Assembly (NCBI GenBank): GCA_037384425.1
Contig: JARROA010000001.1
Location: 254,049-318,048, forward strand
Origin: Thiodiazotropha sp037384425
GTDB lineage: Bacteria; Pseudomonadota; Gammaproteobacteria; Chromatiales; Chromatiaceae
Length of the DNA stretch: 64,000 bases
Reading direction: 5' to 3'
A program made the translations under genes and the position numbers. Below, piece by piece: positions 1-11,410 of this stretch; position 1 is the first letter of the stretch, and the number at the start of each line of letters is the position of its first letter. The notes below the pieces were generated by a model, which worked only from the letters and a program-made list of their open reading frames with translations, did not search any database and had not been told where the DNA came from.

Positions 1-1827
1 AGTGCCGTCAGTCTGGCGATTTTCCTCACCAGTGAGGCGATCAGCCCCTTCTATCTGCTCTATATCTGGATTTTTGTCTCCTACGGCACGCGCTACGGCA
101 AGATCGTGCTGATGGTGGCCTCGATCCTCAGTGTCGCCGCCTACAATGTGGTTCTGATCGCTCTGAACGAGTGGGGCATACATGCCTTCGAAGCCTTCTT
201 TTTTCTGTTTCTGCTGGTGATGCTGCCGCTCTATCAATACAGTCTGCTGCGCAAACTGCACAAGGCCAGACAGGAGGCGGAGCATGCCAACAAGGCGCGC
301 GGCGACTTTCTGGCCACCATGACCCATGAGTTGCGCACGCCGCTGATCGGTATTCTGGGCATGGCAAGATTGATGCAGGGGACGCCACTGGATGCTGAAC
401 AGAAGGAGTATCTGCATTCGATTCGCTCATCCGCCCAGTTGTTGCGCGCCCTGATCGGCGACATCCTCGACTTTTCCAAAATAGACGCCAACAAGCTGGA
501 GTTGGTGGACGAAACCTTCGATATTCGTCGCTTGGTAAGCAGCGTGACCTCCGCGCTGGCGAATGAGGCGCAGGAAAAGCAGCTCGATCTGCGTTGCTGG
601 ATCGATCCCCGGCTGCCACGTATGTTGCAGGGTGACAATTTGCGTATTTCGCAGATCCTGTTCAATTTGCTCGGCAACGCCATCAAATTTACCGAACGTG
701 GCAGTGTCATGCTGAGAATCAGTGCTGTCGACAGCCATGAAAACCTGGCCCAGCCCCATGTGCTCATCGAGATCGAGGATACGGGCATCGGCATTCCACA
801 GGATAAACTGGACCGGATCTTCGACATGTTCTGGCAACTCGATGCCTCGAACAGTCGACGATACGGCGGCACCGGTCTGGGCACCACGGTGGCGCGTGAC
901 CTGAGTCGACGCATGGGTGGCGAAATCACCGTTCGCAGCCAGATCGGGGTCGGCTCCACCTTCGCCGTGCGGCTGCCCCTGATCAAACAGCAGGGAATGG
1001 CGCAACCGGTATCCGCCCCGCTGTTGGAAGGCAAGCGCATCCTCATATTCGAGAGCAACGAACAGGATATGAACCTGCATCTCAAACTGGCGGAAGAGCT
1101 GGGAATGCAGGCCGTTGCCGTGCTCTCCCTGAAAGCGCTCACGCCTTATCTGGATCAAATCTTCGATGTGGTGCTGGTATGTGACACCCTGGCCGGAATC
1201 GCGTTGAACCAGGCCCTGAGTCGAATCGAAATTCTGGAGGGCAACCCGACCATACTGCTGGCCGGTTACCGTGGCCGTACCATCGGCATCCCGTCCCCGG
1301 TCTCAAGGGTGTTGATGAAACCTTTTCTGGCCGACGACCTGTACGAAGCGGTCGTCGATCCGCTGCGCATGCGCGAATCGGAGCGGGCCTCGCTCTCCTC
1401 TGCGCTCGGGCATGAAGTGCGGGAATCGAGCGGTATCCAGATCCTGCTGGCTGAGGACAACGCCATCGCCGCCAAGGTGCTCTCAACCCTATTGCTTCAG
1501 CGTGGTCATTCGCTACAGGTGGTGAAAGACGGTAAGGAGGCGTTGGAGGCGGTGGCAAAGATCGACTACCATCTGGCCTTTATCGACCTCAGAATGCCAC
1601 GTATGGACGGTATCGAATTTACCCGCCGTTATCGTGCGACAGAGAGCGCGTCGCGTCATCTGCCGATCTATGCCCTGACCGCCAATACGGCGGAGGACGC
1701 GATGAAACATTGTCTCGATGCGGGCATGGACGGTTTCCTCAACAAACCCGTGGAGCCCGAGCAGCTGGATGCCATCATCATGCGGCATACCGGCACGGAT
1801 CACTATCGGCCGTATACCCTGGACTGA
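1..1827 (+). CDS. Hybrid sensor histidine kinase/response regulator, 5' end missing
   Basis: The reading frame is open from base 1, so the true start lies upstream; 608 residues are visible. The visible N-terminus is hydrophobic and ends in membrane segments (about bases 60-240), followed by a short helical linker. The HisKA box with motif HELRTPL has its phospho-accepting His at codon 325-327. A HATPase_c domain follows with N-box NLLGNAIKF, G1 DTGIGIP and G2 GGTGLG. Next comes a region that looks like a degenerate receiver (about bases 1030-1370), then a good C-terminal receiver (about 1435-1800) with the Asp in FIDLRMP and the conserved Lys in LNKPVEP. No HPt domain is present, so phosphotransfer would need a separate HPt protein. 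The layout resembles RpfC/BarA-type hybrid kinases. The signal sensed cannot be told because the sensor end is cut off. The next gene starts one base after its stop, which suggests an operon. Confidence 0.9.
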   Translation, partial: SAVSLAIFLTSEAISPFYLLYIWIFVSYGTRYGKIVLMVASILSVAAYNVVLIALNEWGIHAFEAFFFLFLLVMLPLYQYSLLRKLHKARQEAEHANKARGDFLATMTHELRTPLIGILGMARLMQGTPLDAEQKEYLHSIRSSAQLLRALIGDILDFSKIDANKLELVDETFDIRRLVSSVTSALANEAQEKQLDLRCWIDPRLPRMLQGDNLRISQILFNLLGNAIKFTERGSVMLRISAVDSHENLAQPHVLIEIEDTGIGIPQDKLDRIFDMFWQLDASNSRRYGGTGLGTTVARDLSRRMGGEITVRSQIGVGSTFAVRLPLIKQQGMAQPVSAPLLEGKRILIFESNEQDMNLHLKLAEELGMQAVAVLSLKALTPYLDQIFDVVLVCDTLAGIALNQALSRIEILEGNPTILLAGYRGRTIGIPSPVSRVLMKPFLADDLYEAVVDPLRMRESERASLSSALGHEVRESSGIQILLAEDNAIAAKVLSTLLLQRGHSLQVVKDGKEALEAVAKIDYHLAFIDLRMPRMDGIEFTRRYRATESASRHLPIYALTANTAEDAMKHCLDAGMDGFLNKPVEPEQLDAIIMRHTGTDHYRPYTLD

Positions 1828-1828
1828 A

Positions 1829-3187
1829 ATGAGTGACTTGATCGCGCAGGCCGCAACCTTTGCCACCCAGGCCCATGCGCGTATCGATCAGCGCCGTAAA
1901 TATTCCCATCAACCCTACGATGTACACCTGAAGGCGGTGGCGGCGCTGGTCAGTGAGGTCTCCGGCGACCCCCACATGATTGCCGCCGCATGGCTGCACG
2001 ACACGGTGGAGGATACGCCGGCGACAGTGCAGGATATCGAGCGGAACTTCGGTGCCGATGTGGCGCAACTGGTTGACGAACTGACCGATGTGAGCCGTCC
2101 GAGCGACGGCAACCGCGCCGAACGCAAACGGCTCGATCGTCAGCATATCGCCAGAGCATCGGTGCGAGCCAAGACCATCAAGCTCGCCGACCTGATCGAC
2201 AATTGCCGGGATATCTGTCAACACGACAGCCGTTTTGCCCGTGTCTTCCTGAACGAGATGGAGGCGCTGCTGGACGTGTTGCACGACGGTGACGAGCGAC
2301 TCTACCGCAGAGCCCGCAAAGTCTGGCGCGGCTGTCATGAGAAGCTCTCCCGGCAGGCGCACCAGGAGAGCGATGAGACGGTGTCGGGCGAGGCGGGCGA
2401 TTTCGGGGTGACCTATGAACAGCAGCGGGCCCTGCGTCACTTCACCGAGGCCTTCAAAGCCGCCGACATTGCCGATCCGCTGCCTTCGTTCGATGCCGCG
2501 ACTTCGGTCTTCGCCGCCAGCGAAGACATGCAGGCCGGAGGCTGGGTGGTGGCGGGCGTGCGCGACCGAGGCCTGGTCAGCGGTTACCTGCAGGTGGACG
2601 ATCTGACCGATGGCAGTTGCCGCGATCATCGACGGGAGTTCGCCCGCGGACAGCTGCTGCATGGTGACGCCAGCCTCTCCGACGTGATTCAGGTGCTGAC
2701 CCGTTACGACTGCTGCTTCGTCACCCTGATGGGCGAGGTGACTGGTTTTATTCTGCGTGCCCACATCCAACGGCCCCTGGTGCGCATGTGGCTGTTCGGC
2801 ATGATCACCATCGTGGAGATGAATCTGGTCGCCAGCCTGCATCGAAGCTTTCCGGATGACGCCTGGCAGTCGTTGCTCAGCGAAGAGCGCCTGCAGAAGG
2901 CGAGGGACTTGCAGGAGGAGCGACTGCGCAGGGGGCAGACGAGCCGTTTGCTGGACTGTCTGCAGTTTTCCGACAAGGCGCGTCTTCTGATCGAGGACGA
3001 ACACTCCCTCGCCCGTCTGGGATTTCCCACCAAAGGCAGCGCCAAACGCATCATCAAGGCGCTCGAGTCATTGCGTAACAACCTGGCGCATGCGCAGGAT
3101 ATCGTCACTCACGACTGGCCCCAGATCGCCCGCATGACCCGACGCATCGAGGGGCTTGTGTTGTGGCACAGTATCGACGAGGAGTAA
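1829..3187 (+). CDS. HD-domain hydrolase (Mesh1/SpoT-like) fused to CBS-like and HEPN-like regions
   Basis: The chosen ATG lies one base after the kinase stop and gives 452 residues; the frame stays open further upstream but that part overlaps the kinase. Residues 1-160 match the metal-dependent HD hydrolase of RelA/SpoT and Mesh1: His33, the motif HDTVEDT (His57-Asp58) and a later KLADLIDN Asp. These enzymes remove pyrophosphate from (p)ppGpp or dephosphorylate NADPH. No synthetase, TGS or ACT domain is present. The middle (about 200-340) looks like two weak CBS repeats, ending in a motif GFILRAHIQRPLVRMWLFG. The last 60 residues are helical and carry RNNLAH (Arg416, Asn417, His421), which fits the Rx4H motif of HEPN RNase folds. 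The HD call is firm. The CBS and HEPN calls are by eye. The substrate is not known. Confidence 0.8.
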   Translation: MSDLIAQAATFATQAHARIDQRRKYSHQPYDVHLKAVAALVSEVSGDPHMIAAAWLHDTVEDTPATVQDIERNFGADVAQLVDELTDVSRPSDGNRAERKRLDRQHIARASVRAKTIKLADLIDNCRDICQHDSRFARVFLNEMEALLDVLHDGDERLYRRARKVWRGCHEKLSRQAHQESDETVSGEAGDFGVTYEQQRALRHFTEAFKAADIADPLPSFDAATSVFAASEDMQAGGWVVAGVRDRGLVSGYLQVDDLTDGSCRDHRREFARGQLLHGDASLSDVIQVLTRYDCCFVTLMGEVTGFILRAHIQRPLVRMWLFGMITIVEMNLVASLHRSFPDDAWQSLLSEERLQKARDLQEERLRRGQTSRLLDCLQFSDKARLLIEDEHSLARLGFPTKGSAKRIIKALESLRNNLAHAQDIVTHDWPQIARMTRRIEGLVLWHSIDEE

Positions 3188-3254
3188 CTGGCAGGCTAGC
3201 CCGAATATTTCACCCGGTCGCTAGAAAATTATACTAACCCATCGATTTAATAGG

Positions 3255-3372
3255 GCTTTCCTGGGATATTAGGAAAGCACAAGGAGTTACCGACCTACGC
3301 TGAACGCGCTCTCGTGCCGGTCTCGCCGCCCAGCTGCGGTATTTGCTCAATCGTCAATAGCTTAGGCTATTG
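3255..3372. repeat. Two hairpins in the convergent gap before metF
   Basis: The 256-base gap between two converging genes holds two perfect stem-loops. One is an 8-bp stem, gctttcct/aggaaagc, at 3255-3278. The other is a 7-bp stem, caatagc/gctattg, at 3355-3372. The second is flanked by imperfect outer arms (tgcggtatttg near 3334 and caaatccgca near 3390). Neither has a T-run, so a terminator role is possible but not shown. Confidence 0.4.
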
Positions 3373-3443
3373 GCTCAATCACAAATCCGCATCTGAGCGA
3401 CGATTCCGGCATGATCATCGCGTTCCCGGATGAAACATTCAGG

Positions 3444-4289
3444 CTAGAGCCCCAGGTTGTTCCAGATGGTCTTGCTCGGACCCGACTGGTTCATGGTATA
3501 GAAATGGAGGCCGGGAGCACCGCCCTCGAGCAGCCGCTGGCAAAGCCGTGTGACCGTTTCTATGCCATAGGCGCGAATCGAATCCAGATCGTCGCCGAAT
3601 CCCTCCAGACGTTTTCTCAGCCAGCGCGGGATCTCGGCGCCGCAGGCATCGGAGAAACGCGCCAGCTGGGTGAAGTTGGTGATCGGCATGATGCCGGGGA
3701 CGATGGGAATCTCGATGCCCAGCGTCCGGCAGTCGTCGACAAACCGGAAGTAGGCGTCCGGGTTGTAGAAATACTGCGTAATCGCGCCGGTCGCCCCCGC
3801 ATCGACTTTCTGTTTGAAATAGGCCAGGTCCTGCCTGGCGCTGACCGCCTGGGGGTGGAATTCAGGGTAGGCGGCGACTTCGATATGGAAGTGGTCGGCG
3901 AAGGTGTCGCGAATCAGCTGCACCAGTTGGTTGGCATTGCTGAGATCGCCAAGACCGCCGGGTCCCGCTCCTGAGGGCAGATCGCCGCGCAGGGCCACCA
4001 GGCGATCGATTCCCTTATCCCGGTAATGCTCCAGAATCTCGATGATCTCCTGACGCGTTCCGCCGATACAGGAGATGTGAGGTGCGGTGACGATAGCTTC
4101 GGAACAGAGCCAGTCGACCGTGTCGAAGGTGCGCTGGTGTGTCGAGCCGCCGGCTCCGTAGGTGACGGAAAAGAAGGCTGGGTTCAGGGCGCGCAGGGTC
4201 TTCACCGTCTGCTGCAAGTTGGCGAACCCCTTCTCCGTCTTTGGCGGAAAGAGTTCGAAGCTGAAAATGTTCTGGTCTTCTGTTGGCAT
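3444..4289 (-). CDS. metF: Methylenetetrahydrofolate reductase
   Basis: This FAD enzyme reduces 5,10-methylene-THF to 5-methyl-THF, the methyl donor for methionine synthase. The protein has 281 residues, normal for bacterial MetF, and starts FSFELFPPKT soon after the Met, the family's N-terminal strand. It continues with SVTYGAGGST and GDLPSG, typical flavin and folate pocket stretches. The start at 4289 is preferred over a Met 17 codons upstream because the family begins just before FSFELFPPK; the ribosome site is weak for both. It is the last gene of a minus-strand metK-ahcY-metF block, 160 bp after ahcY, so it serves the same methyl cycle. It may share the riboswitch-controlled transcript of ahcY, which is inferred from the layout. 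Confidence 0.95.
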   Translation of the reverse strand: MPTEDQNIFSFELFPPKTEKGFANLQQTVKTLRALNPAFFSVTYGAGGSTHQRTFDTVDWLCSEAIVTAPHISCIGGTRQEIIEILEHYRDKGIDRLVALRGDLPSGAGPGGLGDLSNANQLVQLIRDTFADHFHIEVAAYPEFHPQAVSARQDLAYFKQKVDAGATGAITQYFYNPDAYFRFVDDCRTLGIEIPIVPGIMPITNFTQLARFSDACGAEIPRWLRKRLEGFGDDLDSIRAYGIETVTRLCQRLLEGGAPGLHFYTMNQSGPSKTIWNNLGL

Positions 4290-4448
4290 GGCTTCGCTCA
4301 ATCTGATGGGCTGCTTGTGTCCCCAATCCGGCCTCGGCAAGCGTCATCTATCCCTGTCACATCAGAGGGGATAGGTGACGGCAGTCGTGGCTGCCGGATT
4401 GCGAACGGCCGTTACGTACTGTTGCGCTCTCTAGGCGAAAGGCTCAGC

Positions 4449-5855
<1,407 letters not shown>

Positions 5856-5880
5856 GGTAATCATCTCCTGAATATCGTGA

Positions 5881-5955
5881 GTGAGCGCCGTTTTTCGTAT
5901 CGGCCCCTGCCGAGCCTGGCGGATAGTGATCCGTTGCAGCGCTCCTCGGCAGGGG
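5881..5955 (-). promoter_or_regulatory. SAH riboswitch (ahcY motif)
   Basis: Read on the minus strand, the ahcY leader shows the SAH riboswitch parts in order. An 11-bp P1 stem forms between 5945-5955 (ctcggcagggg on the plus strand) and 5904-5914 (cccctgccgag). The conserved gaggagcgctgcaac core follows the 5' P1 strand. A short P2 hairpin (ggat/atcc) lies near 5920-5933. A 6-bp pseudoknot pairs 5939-5944 (gcgctc) with 5883-5888 (gagcgc). The 3' end lies about 12 bases before the AGGAG of ahcY. In this class, bound SAH is known to raise ahcY expression. Sequence and context agree well. Confidence 0.93.
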
Positions 5956-5978
5956 GGGTGTTAATTATGAGTTATGAA

Positions 5979-6095
5979 TTTTGAATTGTGAATTATGAAT
6001 TACGAATGGTTGAGCGCGCTATGCATGCGGTTATTTATAAAAGCGCGAGGAGTAGCGCGTTCGACCATTCGTAATTCATAATTCAACATTCAAAA
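5979..6095. repeat. Long inverted repeat (tgaattatgaatt type) behind metK
   Basis: Two 42-base arms, 5979-6020 and 6054-6095, are inverted copies with four mismatches and enclose a 33-base loop. The right arm ends 5 bases from the metK stop. The AT-rich word tgaattatgaatt recurs inside each arm. The element separates metK from the ahcY riboswitch and could fold as a strong hairpin in RNA. Confidence 0.75.
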
Positions 6096-6100
6096 TAACT

Positions 6101-7285
<1,185 letters not shown>

Positions 7286-7383
7286 TAATGTTCCGTAAAT
7301 GAGGTCGCGTGGTAGCTCTGTGAAATCAGTTTGTTGCAGCGTCTGACTTTGGGCCGGGGGCCTTGACTCGCGGAAAAACGGAT

Positions 7384-7412
7384 TTTACACATCACCCCGC
7401 TTTTTGCATAAT
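7384..7412 (+). promoter_or_regulatory. Candidate sigma-70 promoter for the redoxin gene
   Basis: TTTACA at 7384-7389 and CATAAT at 7407-7412 are 17 bases apart, each one mismatch from consensus. They lie about 40 bases before the ATG at 7454. A second, weaker pair (TTGACT at 7363, TACACA at 7386, 17-base spacer) overlaps it. Confidence 0.45.
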
Positions 7413-7453
7413 GCCCCACCCGAAATCAATGCATAGTATTGAATGGAGCAATA

Positions 7454-8020
7454 ATGGTATCCCTCGAGACCCCCGTTTGCGATTTCGGCGTCCCTGCGCC
7501 GGATTTCTCCCTGCCAGGTGTCGACGGCAAGACCTGGACCCTGAAAGAGTGTGCCGGCGAGCGTGGCTTGCTGGTCATGTTCATCTGTAACCACTGCCCC
7601 TATGTCAAGGCGGTGCAGCAGCGGATCATAAGGGACGTGAGGGACCTCCAGCCCCTGGGTATCAATGCGGTGGCGATCATGTCGAACGATCCGGCCGACT
7701 ACCCGGAGGACTCCTTCGAGAACATGCAGCGGGTGGCGCGGGAGCTGGGCTACCCCTTCCCCTATCTGCTCGACGAGAGTCAGTCTGTGGCCAAGGCCTA
7801 CGGCGCCATCTGTACCCCTGATTTCTTTGGGTATAACGCCGTCCTGGAGTTGCAGTATCGTGGCCGGCTGGACGCGAGTCGCAAGGAGACGGCGCCCGAT
7901 GATGTGCGCAGAGATCTCTTCGAGGCCATGAAACAGATCGCGGAAACCGGCCGGGGTCCGCAGGAACAGATCCCCAGCATGGGCTGTTCAATCAAGTGGC
8001 GGGATGCTCCAACAGATTGA
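7454..8020 (+). CDS. Thioredoxin-like redoxin (AhpC/TSA-type) protein
   Basis: The protein has 188 residues with a thioredoxin fold of the redoxin/AhpC type: PAPDFSLPGVDGKTW at the start, then the strand-helix FICNHCPYVKAV with a CxxC pair (Cys-Asn-His-Cys). The cis-Pro loop GAICTPDFFGY follows. It lacks a signal peptide, so it should act in the cytosol as a thiol oxidoreductase or peroxidase; the partner is not visible. The ATG at 7454 is preferred over an upstream TTG at 7439 because GGAG at 7445-7448 sits 5 bases before it. It is divergent from metK and is followed by a 274-base gap before tkt, so it is probably a single transcript. The same CNHCPYVK motif is common in uncharacterised proteobacterial redoxins. 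Confidence 0.85.
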   Translation: MVSLETPVCDFGVPAPDFSLPGVDGKTWTLKECAGERGLLVMFICNHCPYVKAVQQRIIRDVRDLQPLGINAVAIMSNDPADYPEDSFENMQRVARELGYPFPYLLDESQSVAKAYGAICTPDFFGYNAVLELQYRGRLDASRKETAPDDVRRDLFEAMKQIAETGRGPQEQIPSMGCSIKWRDAPTD

Positions 8021-8294
8021 AAGTGCAGGGTTTATTAGGATATTAGAATTTTCCATCAAGCGTGCTTATTGCCCCCATAAAGGCAGCTATTTTGCCCGGC
8101 GCACCCCCTTGAGTCAGAATAGACCGCCTTTTTCCGCATGCAGGCCAACTAGAAACAAGCAAACGGTGTACGCGGATCGAACAAATAATCGCTGCAATGG
8201 GGTATCAGCTTAAACAGAATCCGGCGAATGATCGTCACTTAGAAATTTGTCTGCCTGGGCGCAGATAGTCGTCATTTACATTCAGGAGGGGTCA

Positions 8295-10283
8295 ATGTCC
8301 TCACGTAGAGAACTTGCCAATGCCATTCGTGCGCTGAGTATGGATGCGGTGCAAAAAGCCAATTCAGGTCACCCGGGCGCACCCATGGGAATGGCCGACA
8401 TCGCGGAAGTCCTGTGGAACAGCCACATGAAACACAACCCGTCCAACCCGGACTGGGCCGACCGCGACCGATTCGTCCTCTCCAATGGTCACGGCTCCAT
8501 GTTGATCTACTCGCTGCTGCATCTCACCGGCTACGAGTTGACCATCGATGATCTGAAAAACTTCCGTCAGCTCCATTCCAAGACCCCAGGGCATCCCGAG
8601 TACGGCTACGCACCCGGTGTCGAGACCACCACCGGCCCCCTGGGGCAGGGCATCACCAACGCTGTGGGTATGGCACTGGCGGAGAAGACCCTGGCGGCCC
8701 AGTTCAACCAGCCGGGTCACGACATCGTCGATCACCACACCTATGTATTCCTGGGTGACGGCTGCATGATGGAGGGTATCTCCCATGAGGCCTGTTCCCT
8801 GGCGGGCACCCTGGGCCTGGGCAAGCTGATCGCTTTCTGGGACGACAACGGCATCAGTATCGACGGCGAGACCGAGGGCTGGTTCACCGACGATACCGCG
8901 AGCCGTTTCGAAGCCTACGGCTGGAATGTGATCCGTGACGTGGACGGCCACGACGCCGACTCCGTCAACAGCGCCATCGTTGCCGCCAAGGCCGAGGCCG
9001 GCAAACCGAGCCTGATCTGCTGCAAGACCACCATCGGTTTCGGCTCCCCCAACCTGGCCGGCAGCCACGACTGTCACGGCGCGCCGCTGGGCGCCGAAGA
9101 GATCGCCGCCACCCGCGAGCAGCTGGGCTGGAATCACGAGCCCTTCGTCGTTCCCGAGGATATCTACAACGGTTGGGATGCCAAGGCCTCCGGCGCCGAG
9201 GCCGAAGCGGCCTGGAATGAGAAGTTCAGCGCCTACGCGGCGGCCCATCCGGAACTGGCGGCTGAGTTCAAGCGCCGCATGGCCGGCGAGCTGCCCGCCA
9301 ACTGGGAGGCGGACGCGGCCAGCTTCATCGCCGAGGTGAACGCCAAGGCCGAATCCCCGGCCACCCGCAAGGCCTCGCAGAACGCCCTCAACGGCTACGG
9401 TCCTCTGCTGCCCGAATTCCTTGGCGGTTCCGCCGACCTGACCCCCTCCAACCTGACCTCCTGGTCCGGTTCCAAGTCGATCACCGAGGGCAATGTGGAA
9501 GGCAACTACCTCTCCTACGGTGTGCGCGAGTTCGGAATGTCGGCGATCATGAACGGTATCGCACTGCACGGCGGTTTCATCCCCTACGGCGGTACCTTCC
9601 TGATGTTCTCCGAGTATGCCCGCAACGCCCTGCGTATGGCGGCGCTGATGAAGCTGCGCTCCATCTTCGTCTACACCCACGACTCCATCGGTCTGGGCGA
9701 GGACGGTCCGACCCACCAGCCGATCGAGCAGATTCCGACCCTGCGTATGATCCCGAACATGGATCTCTGGCGCCCCTGTGACGCGGTGGAGACCGCGGTG
9801 GCCTGGAAGGCCGCGATCGAGAAGAAGGATGGCCCAACCTCCCTCATCTTCTCCCGCCAGGGCCTTGCGCATCAGGAACGTACCGATGCCCAGATCGCCG
9901 ATATCGCCAAGGGCGGCTATGTGATCGTCGACTGCGACGGCACCCCGGACGTGATCGTCATCGCCACCGGCTCCGAGGTCGATATCGCGGTCAAGGCGGC
10001 GGCCGACTCGAGCAAGAAGGTGCGAGTGGTCTCCATGCCCAATACCAAGGTCTTCGACGAGCAGGATGCCGCCTATAAGGAATCCGTGCTGCCTTCCACC
10101 GTGACCGCCCGTGTGGCGGTGGAAGCCGCCGTCACCGACGGCTGGTACAAGTACGTCGGCCTCGGCGGCAAGGTCATCGGCATAAACCGCTTCGGCGAGT
10201 CGGCGCCGGCCGGTGAACTGTTCAAGGAGTTCGGCTTCACCGCCGGGAATGTGCTCGCGGCCATCGACGAAGTGAGCGCCTGA
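8295..10283 (+). CDS. tkt: Transketolase
   Basis: This thiamine diphosphate enzyme moves two-carbon ketol units between sugar phosphates in the Calvin and pentose phosphate cycles. The protein has 662 residues, as usual. Motifs are NSGHPGAPMGMAD near the start, the TPP-binding GDGCMMEGISHEA, and the pyrimidine-domain DSIGLGEDGPTHQP. The ATG at 8295 is chosen because AGGAGG at 8284-8289 precedes it by a good distance; the 16 extra in-frame codons upstream do not resemble the family. It leads the tkt-gap-pgk-pyk-fba series, an order typical of autotrophic sulfur-oxidising gammaproteobacteria, where these genes serve the Calvin cycle (often named cbbT). No CbbR site could be recognised in the 274-base leader. 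Confidence 0.97.
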   Translation: MSSRRELANAIRALSMDAVQKANSGHPGAPMGMADIAEVLWNSHMKHNPSNPDWADRDRFVLSNGHGSMLIYSLLHLTGYELTIDDLKNFRQLHSKTPGHPEYGYAPGVETTTGPLGQGITNAVGMALAEKTLAAQFNQPGHDIVDHHTYVFLGDGCMMEGISHEACSLAGTLGLGKLIAFWDDNGISIDGETEGWFTDDTASRFEAYGWNVIRDVDGHDADSVNSAIVAAKAEAGKPSLICCKTTIGFGSPNLAGSHDCHGAPLGAEEIAATREQLGWNHEPFVVPEDIYNGWDAKASGAEAEAAWNEKFSAYAAAHPELAAEFKRRMAGELPANWEADAASFIAEVNAKAESPATRKASQNALNGYGPLLPEFLGGSADLTPSNLTSWSGSKSITEGNVEGNYLSYGVREFGMSAIMNGIALHGGFIPYGGTFLMFSEYARNALRMAALMKLRSIFVYTHDSIGLGEDGPTHQPIEQIPTLRMIPNMDLWRPCDAVETAVAWKAAIEKKDGPTSLIFSRQGLAHQERTDAQIADIAKGGYVIVDCDGTPDVIVIATGSEVDIAVKAAADSSKKVRVVSMPNTKVFDEQDAAYKESVLPSTVTARVAVEAAVTDGWYKYVGLGGKVIGINRFGESAPAGELFKEFGFTAGNVLAAIDEVSA

Positions 10284-10292
10284 GACATCGAC

Positions 10293-10313
10293 GGGGCGCC
10301 GAAAGGGCGCCCC
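10293..10313 (+). terminator. GC hairpin between tkt and gap (no T-run)
   Basis: An 8-bp perfect stem, ggggcgcc/ggcgcccc, with a gaaag loop lies 9 bases after the tkt stop. No T-run follows, so it may act as a partial attenuator or an mRNA end protector rather than a full terminator. Confidence 0.45.
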
Positions 10314-10360
10314 GAAACTTAACGAATTACAACACTACATCCATTCAACGGAGAATCGAT

Positions 10361-11362
10361 ATGACTATCAAAGTTGGTATCAACGGTTTTGGCCGCATCG
10401 GCCGTATGGCTTTCCGTGCCATCGCGAAGGACTTCCCCGGCATCGAAGTTGTCGGCATCAACGATCTGCTGGAACCCGACTATCTGGCCTACATGCTGAA
10501 GTACGATTCGGTGCACGGTAACTTCGACGGCGATATCGCCGTGGAAGGCAGCAACATGGTGGTCAACGGCAAGCAGATCCGTCTCACCGCCGAGCGCGAT
10601 CCGGCCAACCTGAAATGGGACGAGATCGGCGCCGAGCTGGTCATCGAGTGTACCGGCTTCTTCCTCACCGAAGAGACCTGCCAGAAGCATATCGACGCCG
10701 GCGCCAAGAAGGTGGTGCAGAGCGCACCCTCCAAGGACGCCACCCCGATGTTCGTCTACGGCGTCAACCACAATGAATACGCCGGCCAGTCCATCGTCTC
10801 CGCCGCATCCTGCACCACCAACTGTCTGGCGCCCGTGACCAAGGTGCTGAACGACAACTGGGGCGTTAAGCGCGGACTCATGACCACCGTGCACGCCGCC
10901 ACCGCTACCCAGAAGACCGTCGACGGCCCCTCCATGAAGGACTGGCGCGGCGGCCGCGGTATCCTGGAGAACATCATCCCGTCCTCCACCGGCGCCGCCA
11001 AGGCCGTGGGCAAGGTGCTACCCGAGCTGAACGGCAAGCTGACCGGCATGGCCTTCCGCGTGCCCACTTCCGACGTCTCCGTGGTCGACCTCACCGTCGA
11101 GCTGGAGAAGGAAGCCTCCTATGACGACATCTGCGCCGCCATGAAGGCCGCCTCCGAGTCTGGCGATCTGGCCGGCGTGCTGGCCTACACCGAGGAGAAG
11201 GTGGTCTCCACCGATTTCCGCGGTCGCGGTACCCCCTCTATCTTCGACGCGGGTGCCGGCATCATGCTCGATTCCACCTTCGTCAAAGTGGTCTCCTGGT
11301 ACGACAACGAGTACGGCTATACCTGCAACATGCTGCGCATGGTCGAACACGTCGCCAAATAA
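10361..11362 (+). CDS. gap: Type I glyceraldehyde-3-phosphate dehydrogenase
   Basis: This NAD(P)-dependent homotetrameric enzyme interconverts glyceraldehyde-3-phosphate and 1,3-bisphosphoglycerate. The 333-residue protein begins with the Rossmann motif GINGFGRIGR. It contains the catalytic SAASCTTNCLAP with the active Cys, then the GAAKAVGKVLPELNGKLTGM stretch and the C-terminal WYDNEYGY. A GGAGAATCG ribosome site precedes the ATG. It lies between tkt and pgk in the carbon cluster and is flanked on both sides by GC-rich hairpins without T-runs. The residue after the first Rossmann strand (IND) suggests NAD rather than NADP preference, but that is a weak indication. Confidence 0.97.
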   Translation: MTIKVGINGFGRIGRMAFRAIAKDFPGIEVVGINDLLEPDYLAYMLKYDSVHGNFDGDIAVEGSNMVVNGKQIRLTAERDPANLKWDEIGAELVIECTGFFLTEETCQKHIDAGAKKVVQSAPSKDATPMFVYGVNHNEYAGQSIVSAASCTTNCLAPVTKVLNDNWGVKRGLMTTVHAATATQKTVDGPSMKDWRGGRGILENIIPSSTGAAKAVGKVLPELNGKLTGMAFRVPTSDVSVVDLTVELEKEASYDDICAAMKAASESGDLAGVLAYTEEKVVSTDFRGRGTPSIFDAGAGIMLDSTFVKVVSWYDNEYGYTCNMLRMVEHVAK

Positions 11363-11369
11363 GATGTGT

Positions 11370-11397
11370 CACGGGGCGGCGTTAAAGCCGCCCCGTG
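11370..11397 (+). terminator. GC hairpin after gap (no T-run)
   Basis: An 11-bp perfect stem, cacggggcggc/gccgccccgtg, with a gttaaa loop lies 7 bases after the gap stop. There is no T-run. It resembles the hairpin after tkt and may set relative mRNA levels along the cluster. Confidence 0.45.
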
Positions 11398-11410
11398 TGG
11401 CCGGAGGCTG

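Noticed and set aside
7286..7340. SAM riboswitch or MetJ boxes ahead of metK
   Set aside because: No agacgtct-like array and no SAM-riboswitch core could be found in the metK leader.
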